Source: Rhizobiaceae bacterium (GTDB lineage Bacteria > Pseudomonadota > Alphaproteobacteria > Rhizobiales > Rhizobiaceae). Taken from it: DNA of 7,072 bases. Of this stretch, positions 4,711 through 7,072 are shown piece by piece. The stretch is from positions 1-7,072 of the forward strand of contig JAGWJK010000213.1 in NCBI GenBank assembly GCA_028865845.1, given 5' to 3'. The notes beneath the pieces are model-generated. The model ran no database searches. It was not told the origin of the DNA and was given only the letters and a program-made list of their open reading frames with translations. The translations under genes and the position numbers were made by a program. Numbering within the stretch: the first letter of the stretch is position 1; each line of letters begins with the position of its first letter.

Positions 4711-5598
4711 TCAGACCACCACGATACCCTTGTGCTTCGCCTTGTATTCCGGCTCGACGTGGATGGTGATGATCGCGCCGTCGATCGCTTTTCGCAGCGC
4801 ATCTTCCAGGCGATCGCAAATCTCATGCGAGTGGCCGACGGTCATAGCTTCGGAGACGACGAGATGGAATTCGATGAAGGTTGCCCTTCCGGCGTGGCGG
4901 GTGCGCAGCGCATGCGCCTCGATCGCGTCTGCGGCGTTGAGCGAAATGATTTCGCGGATCTGCGCCAATTCGCTGGCTGGAGCAGCCTCGTCCATTAGCC
5001 CGCTGGCGCTTTCGCTCAGCACCTGCCAGCCACTCCAGAGCACGTGAAGGGCGACAAGACCGGCAATAATGGCATCGAGCTGAATGATGCCGGTCAGGAC
5101 GACAAGCGCAACGCCGACGACGACGCCGATGGACGTGACGACATCGGCCATCAGATGCTTGCCGTCGGCCACGAGGGACGCTGATTTGTAGATGCGGCCC
5201 TGACGGATCTGCACGGTGGCCCAGAACACGTTCAGCAGGGTCGCAATCGAGGTGACCCCCAGGCCAAGCCAGGGCGTTTCGATCGGCGTCGGGGCCACCA
5301 AGCCCTGATAGGCTTCGTGCATGATCGCGATCGCTGCGCAGATGATCAGAGCGCCGACCAGCACGGCCGAGAGATATTCGGCCTTGTGGTGACCAAACGG
5401 GTGTTCCTCATCCGGCGGCTGCGCGGCGATCCGCACCGACACGATGACGGCGATCGAGGAGACGACGTTGATGATGCTCTCAAGCGCATCCGACAGAAGC
5501 GCCACGCTTCCGGTCAACCAATAGGCGACAAACTTGATCGCAAGCACAATGAGGCTGACGAAAAAGCTTGCCAATGCGATTTTGAGAGATCGTTCCAT
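4711..5598 (-). CDS. Cation diffusion facilitator (CDF) family metal exporter
   Basis: This 295-residue inner-membrane transporter has the CDF plan: about six transmembrane helices (roughly 7-28, 33-55, 76-97, 111-130, 150-172, 174-196) and a cytoplasmic C-terminal domain (about 205-290). Such proteins export divalent metals (Zn, Mn, Fe, Co or others) in exchange for protons. Helix 2 has SDALESIINVVSS (36-48), the loop has HPFGHHKAEYLSA (66-78), and helix 5 has DGKHLMADVVTS (145-156) with the H148-x3-D152 metal pair. The matching helix 2 positions appear to be E40 and N44, where zinc types have His and Asp, so the metal cannot be assigned. The start at 5598 (MERSLKIALAS) places helix 1 right after it; the frame stays open to 5841 but that extension has no family character. 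A weak GGAACGGGG lies upstream. It stands alone, divergent from the small membrane protein. Confidence 0.9.
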   Translation of the reverse strand: MERSLKIALASFFVSLIVLAIKFVAYWLTGSVALLSDALESIINVVSSIAVIVSVRIAAQPPDEEHPFGHHKAEYLSAVLVGALIICAAIAIMHEAYQGLVAPTPIETPWLGLGVTSIATLLNVFWATVQIRQGRIYKSASLVADGKHLMADVVTSIGVVVGVALVVLTGIIQLDAIIAGLVALHVLWSGWQVLSESASGLMDEAAPASELAQIREIISLNAADAIEAHALRTRHAGRATFIEFHLVVSEAMTVGHSHEICDRLEDALRKAIDGAIITIHVEPEYKAKHKGIVVV

Positions 5599-5683
5599 GT
5601 CGGCCCCGTTCCAAAGTCGTTTATCGACATGCGAGATATTCGAGACGGACGCCGAAAATGACGTCCTATCGATTGCCAGTGCC

Positions 5684-5711
5684 TCTATCTTGAACAGCGA
5701 ATTCAAGTCAA
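5684..5711 (-). promoter_or_regulatory. Candidate promoter of the CDF exporter gene
   Basis: On the minus strand TTGACT (5711-5706) is followed after 16 bases by GATAGA (5689-5684), a fair -35/-10 pair. Transcription would start near 5677, giving a leader of about 80 bases. No other pair in the 417-base gap is better for this gene. Confidence 0.4.
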
Positions 5712-5759
5712 ACGAAAAACTAGAGCTCGGCGTGAAGTTATCGTGACTTAACAATGATT

Positions 5760-5807
5760 TGCAATAGCAATTGCAGTTTTTGAATGCACTTGCGAAGCAC
5801 TTGCAAG
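5760..5807. promoter_or_regulatory. TGCAA-type palindrome and helical-phase direct repeat upstream of the CDF gene
   Basis: A perfect inverted repeat, TGCAAT (5760-5765), AGCA, ATTGCA (5770-5775), has nested within it the shorter palindrome GCAATTGC (5767-5774). Just beyond it GCACTTGC occurs twice (5786-5793 and 5797-5804) with an 11-base period, one turn of DNA, and the second copy overlaps the palindrome CTTGCAAG (5800-5807). The cluster lies about 50 bases upstream of the predicted CDF -35 box and 210 bases upstream of the small membrane protein gene. In general form it recalls the TGCAA-rich sites of the alphaproteobacterial Fur/Mur metal regulators; this likeness is from memory and untested. 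The rest of the gap (5808-6015) shows only small hairpins, such as CGTCC-CAA-GGACG at 5853-5865. Confidence 0.4.
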
Positions 5808-6015
5808 AGCGATCGGAGCGAGCTGATCGCAAGCGTCTCATGGCATGATGGCCGTCCCAAGGACGCTGAACTCCGCTGCAGCACCCGGCCCCGTTCGATT
5901 GCCGCAGCCGCTGTCTCTTGCTTTGGATATCACGGCTCGATCAGGCAACCGAACTTGATTGCGGGTGGGCTGGAGATCGGGTCTCCTAGAACACAACGAA
6001 GTCATGGAGATTCGC

Positions 6016-6318
6016 ATGCACTTTTCCGCTCTTGTCGCTCATTTTCTGGCCGGTGCGCTTCTCGCCAACGGCGTGCCGCATTTCGTCAGCGGCGTTCTCG
6101 GCCGGCGATTCAGGACGCCGTTCGTGCGCGTGCACGGCGGCGAAGTCAGCTCGGCGGGCTTGAATGTGTTCTGGGGTTGGCTGAACTTCGTCGTCGCCAT
6201 CGCGCTCTTTTTATGTGTCGGACCGTTTTCGGCTGCCGACAGCTCGGATCTCGTCGCGGCAGGGGTCGGCGTCCTGCTGGCGGGATTGGCGCTTGCCCGG
6301 ATTTTCGCGAGCGAATAG
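6016..6318 (+). CDS. Small membrane protein of unknown function
   Basis: This 100-residue protein has about three hydrophobic helices: residues 4-24 (ALVAHFLAGALLANGVPHFV), 49-68 (LNVFWGWLNFVVAIALFLCV) and 79-96 (LVAAGVGVLLAGLALARI). Between the first two lies a basic, probably cytoplasmic loop, VLGRRFRTPFVRVHGGEVSS. The combination N-G-x-P-H-F-x-x-G in helix 1 and S-x-x-x-N-x-x-W-G-x-x-N-F in helix 2 looks conserved-family-like, with polar residues inside helices, but I cannot name the family or a function. The start at 6016 is chosen because GGAG (6006-6009) lies 6 bases upstream; ATG 6004 would add four residues and has a poorer ribosome site. It is divergent from the CDF exporter and convergent with wrbA. 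No clear promoter was found; a small hairpin GGAGA-TCGGG-TCTCC lies at 5972-5986. Confidence 0.75.
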   Translation: MHFSALVAHFLAGALLANGVPHFVSGVLGRRFRTPFVRVHGGEVSSAGLNVFWGWLNFVVAIALFLCVGPFSAADSSDLVAAGVGVLLAGLALARIFASE

Positions 6319-6343
6319 CAAGCTGCCGACATTCGCCGGCAAT

Positions 6344-6371
6344 GAAAAAGGCGCGACTTTCGCCGCGCCTT
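6344..6371 (-). terminator. Terminator of wrbA (possibly shared with the small membrane protein gene)
   Basis: An 8-bp stem, AAGGCGCG (6348-6355) with CGCGCCTT (6364-6371), has an 8-base loop. On the minus strand it follows the wrbA stop by about 25 bases and is followed by a T run (complement of 6345-6349), the standard terminator form. On the plus strand it lies 29 bases after the membrane protein stop, but the tail GATCTTTAAA is weak. Confidence 0.75.
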
Positions 6372-6396
6372 GATCTTTAAATGCCGGAAATGGGGA

Positions 6397-6996
6397 TCAG
6401 CCGAAGAGCTTCGCAGCGATCTGGGCGACGTGGGCGCCCTGGTACTTTGCAGCTTCGAGCTCAATTTCGGAAGGCTGGCGCGAACCGTCACCGTTGGTGA
6501 TGGTGGAAGCGCCGTAGGGCGAGCCGCCCTTGACTTCCTCGGTGCCCATCTGACCCTGGAAAGCGTAGGGAAGACCGACAACGGCCATGCCCTGGTGCAG
6601 GAAAGTCGGGATGAAGCCGAGAATGGTCGATTCCTGGCCGCCATGCTGCGTTGCCGACGAGGTGAACATCGAGCCGACCTTGCCGACCAGCTTACCGGCG
6701 AACCACAGACCGCCGGTCTGGTCCCAGAAATTGCGCATCTGCGAGGCGACCGTGCCGAAGCGGGTGCCGGCGCCGACGATGATGGCGTCGTATTCAGCAA
6801 GTTCGTCCGGGGTTGCGATCGGAGCTTCCTGGTCGAGCTTGAAGTAGGAAGCCTTGGCGACTTCTTCCGGTACCAGTTCCGGTACGCGCTTGACGGTGAC
6901 GTCAGCGCCTGCCGACTTCGCGCCTTCAGCGACGGCGTAAGCCATCTTTTCGATGTGACCGTAGGCCGAATAATAAAGAACCAGAACCTTAGCCAT
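6397..6996 (-). CDS. wrbA: NAD(P)H:quinone oxidoreductase, WrbA type
   Basis: This 199-residue cytoplasmic flavoprotein of the flavodoxin-like WrbA family reduces quinones by two electrons with NAD(P)H and FMN, avoiding semiquinones; the family forms tetramers. The length is as expected. The FMN phosphate loop is [12 protein letters not shown] (residues 8-19). The isoalloxazine-side region is [20 protein letters not shown] (77-96), followed by [29 protein letters not shown] (113-126) and the C-terminal [20 protein letters not shown] (157-176) are WrbA signatures. The start at 6996 is fixed by AGGAG (7007-7003 on the minus strand), 6 bases upstream. It appears to be transcribed alone, with its own terminator. 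Together with azoR and the SDR it makes the third redox enzyme in the window, though at a distance and on a separate unit. Confidence 0.95.
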   Translation of the reverse strand: MAKVLVLYYSAYGHIEKMAYAVAEGAKSAGADVTVKRVPELVPEEVAKASYFKLDQEAPIATPDELAEYDAIIVGAGTRFGTVASQMRNFWDQTGGLWFAGKLVGKVGSMFTSSATQHGGQESTILGFIPTFLHQGMAVVGLPYAFQGQMGTEEVKGGSPYGASTITNGDGSRQPSEIELEAAKYQGAHVAQIAAKLFG

Positions 6997-7036
6997 GAAC
7001 GTCTCCTGTTGTTGAAACGGTGAATTGTTGATGGGA

Positions 7037-7063
7037 GTTGTATCAGCAGAGCGCCAAAGTCAA
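7037..7063 (-). promoter_or_regulatory. Possible wrbA promoter
   Basis: On the minus strand TTGACT (7063-7058) is a good -35 box, and TACAAC (7042-7037) lies 15 bases on as a modest -10 box. Transcription would start near 7030, giving a leader of about 35 bases. The spacing is shorter than ideal. The sequence ends at 7072, so other sites upstream cannot be seen. Confidence 0.35.
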
Positions 7064-7072
7064 AGCCCTTTC

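Noticed and set aside
5599..5841. N-terminal extension of the CDF exporter by 81 residues
   Set aside because: The frame is open but Cys/Ser/Arg-rich and covers the promoter; CDF proteins normally begin just before helix 1, which is at the ATG 5598.
5784..6380. Plus-strand open frame (198 codons) across the CDF upstream gap and the small membrane protein
   Set aside because: It is out of frame with the membrane protein, has no good ribosome site, and its Arg/Ser/Cys-rich product has no family character.
6039..6800. Minus-strand open frame (253 codons) overlapping wrbA and the small membrane protein
   Set aside because: It covers part of wrbA in another frame and runs through its terminator; its Ser/Arg/Pro-rich composition is that of a shadow frame.
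6370..7023. Plus-strand open frame (217 codons) opposite wrbA
   Set aside because: Antisense to the complete wrbA gene and without recognisable motifs.

Overview
The window is about 7.1 kb of high-GC chromosomal DNA. It looks like an alphaproteobacterium of the Rhizobium/Agrobacterium group. That placement is inference: it rests on the GC-rich codon use, on the character of the IlvA, WrbA and AzoR proteins, on a HlyU-type small protein behind ilvA, and on tight gene spacing with GC-rich hairpin terminators. There is no insertion sequence, phage gene, CRISPR array or toxin-antitoxin pair. All genes are intact except the one cut by the left edge.

Layout from left to right. (1) Positions 1-106 hold the N-terminal end of a LysR-type regulator on the minus strand. 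It is divergent from azoR (230-844, plus), an FMN-dependent NADH-azoreductase; the gap between them carries an inverted repeat. (2) A TetR-family regulator (884-1486, minus) converges on azoR, and the azoR terminator hairpin contains the tetR stop codon. The tetR gene is divergent from a classical short-chain dehydrogenase (SDR, 1608-2378, plus), with a repeat-rich operator-like region between. (3) After a two-way terminator comes a minus-strand pair: ilvA (threonine ammonia-lyase, 2837-4087, GTG start) followed 37 bases later by a small HlyU-family protein (2458-2799). (4) The 465-base gap 4088-4552 has no convincing protein gene. It holds a probable ilvA promoter with a palindrome and two strong hairpins of unknown role. 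(5) tRNA-Leu(UAA) lies at 4553-4638 (plus). (6) A cation diffusion facilitator (CDF) metal exporter lies at 4711-5598 (minus), with a 417-base upstream gap containing a TGCAAT-N4-ATTGCA palindrome and an 11-bp-period direct repeat. (7) A small three-helix membrane protein of unknown function lies at 6016-6318 (plus). (8) wrbA, an NAD(P)H:quinone oxidoreductase, lies at 6397-6996 (minus), with a good terminator and a strong ribosome binding site.

How the genes may fit together: azoR, the SDR and wrbA are all NAD(P)H-using oxidoreductases that handle quinones, azo compounds or carbonyls, and two of them sit beside dedicated divergent regulators. This suggests a loose neighbourhood for redox or electrophile stress. 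The ilvA pair, the tRNA and the metal exporter look like ordinary housekeeping neighbours. I see no clear undescribed system. The best targets for a second look are the tetR/SDR operator region, the structured gap beside the tRNA, and the palindrome with the unusual metal-site residues of the CDF exporter.
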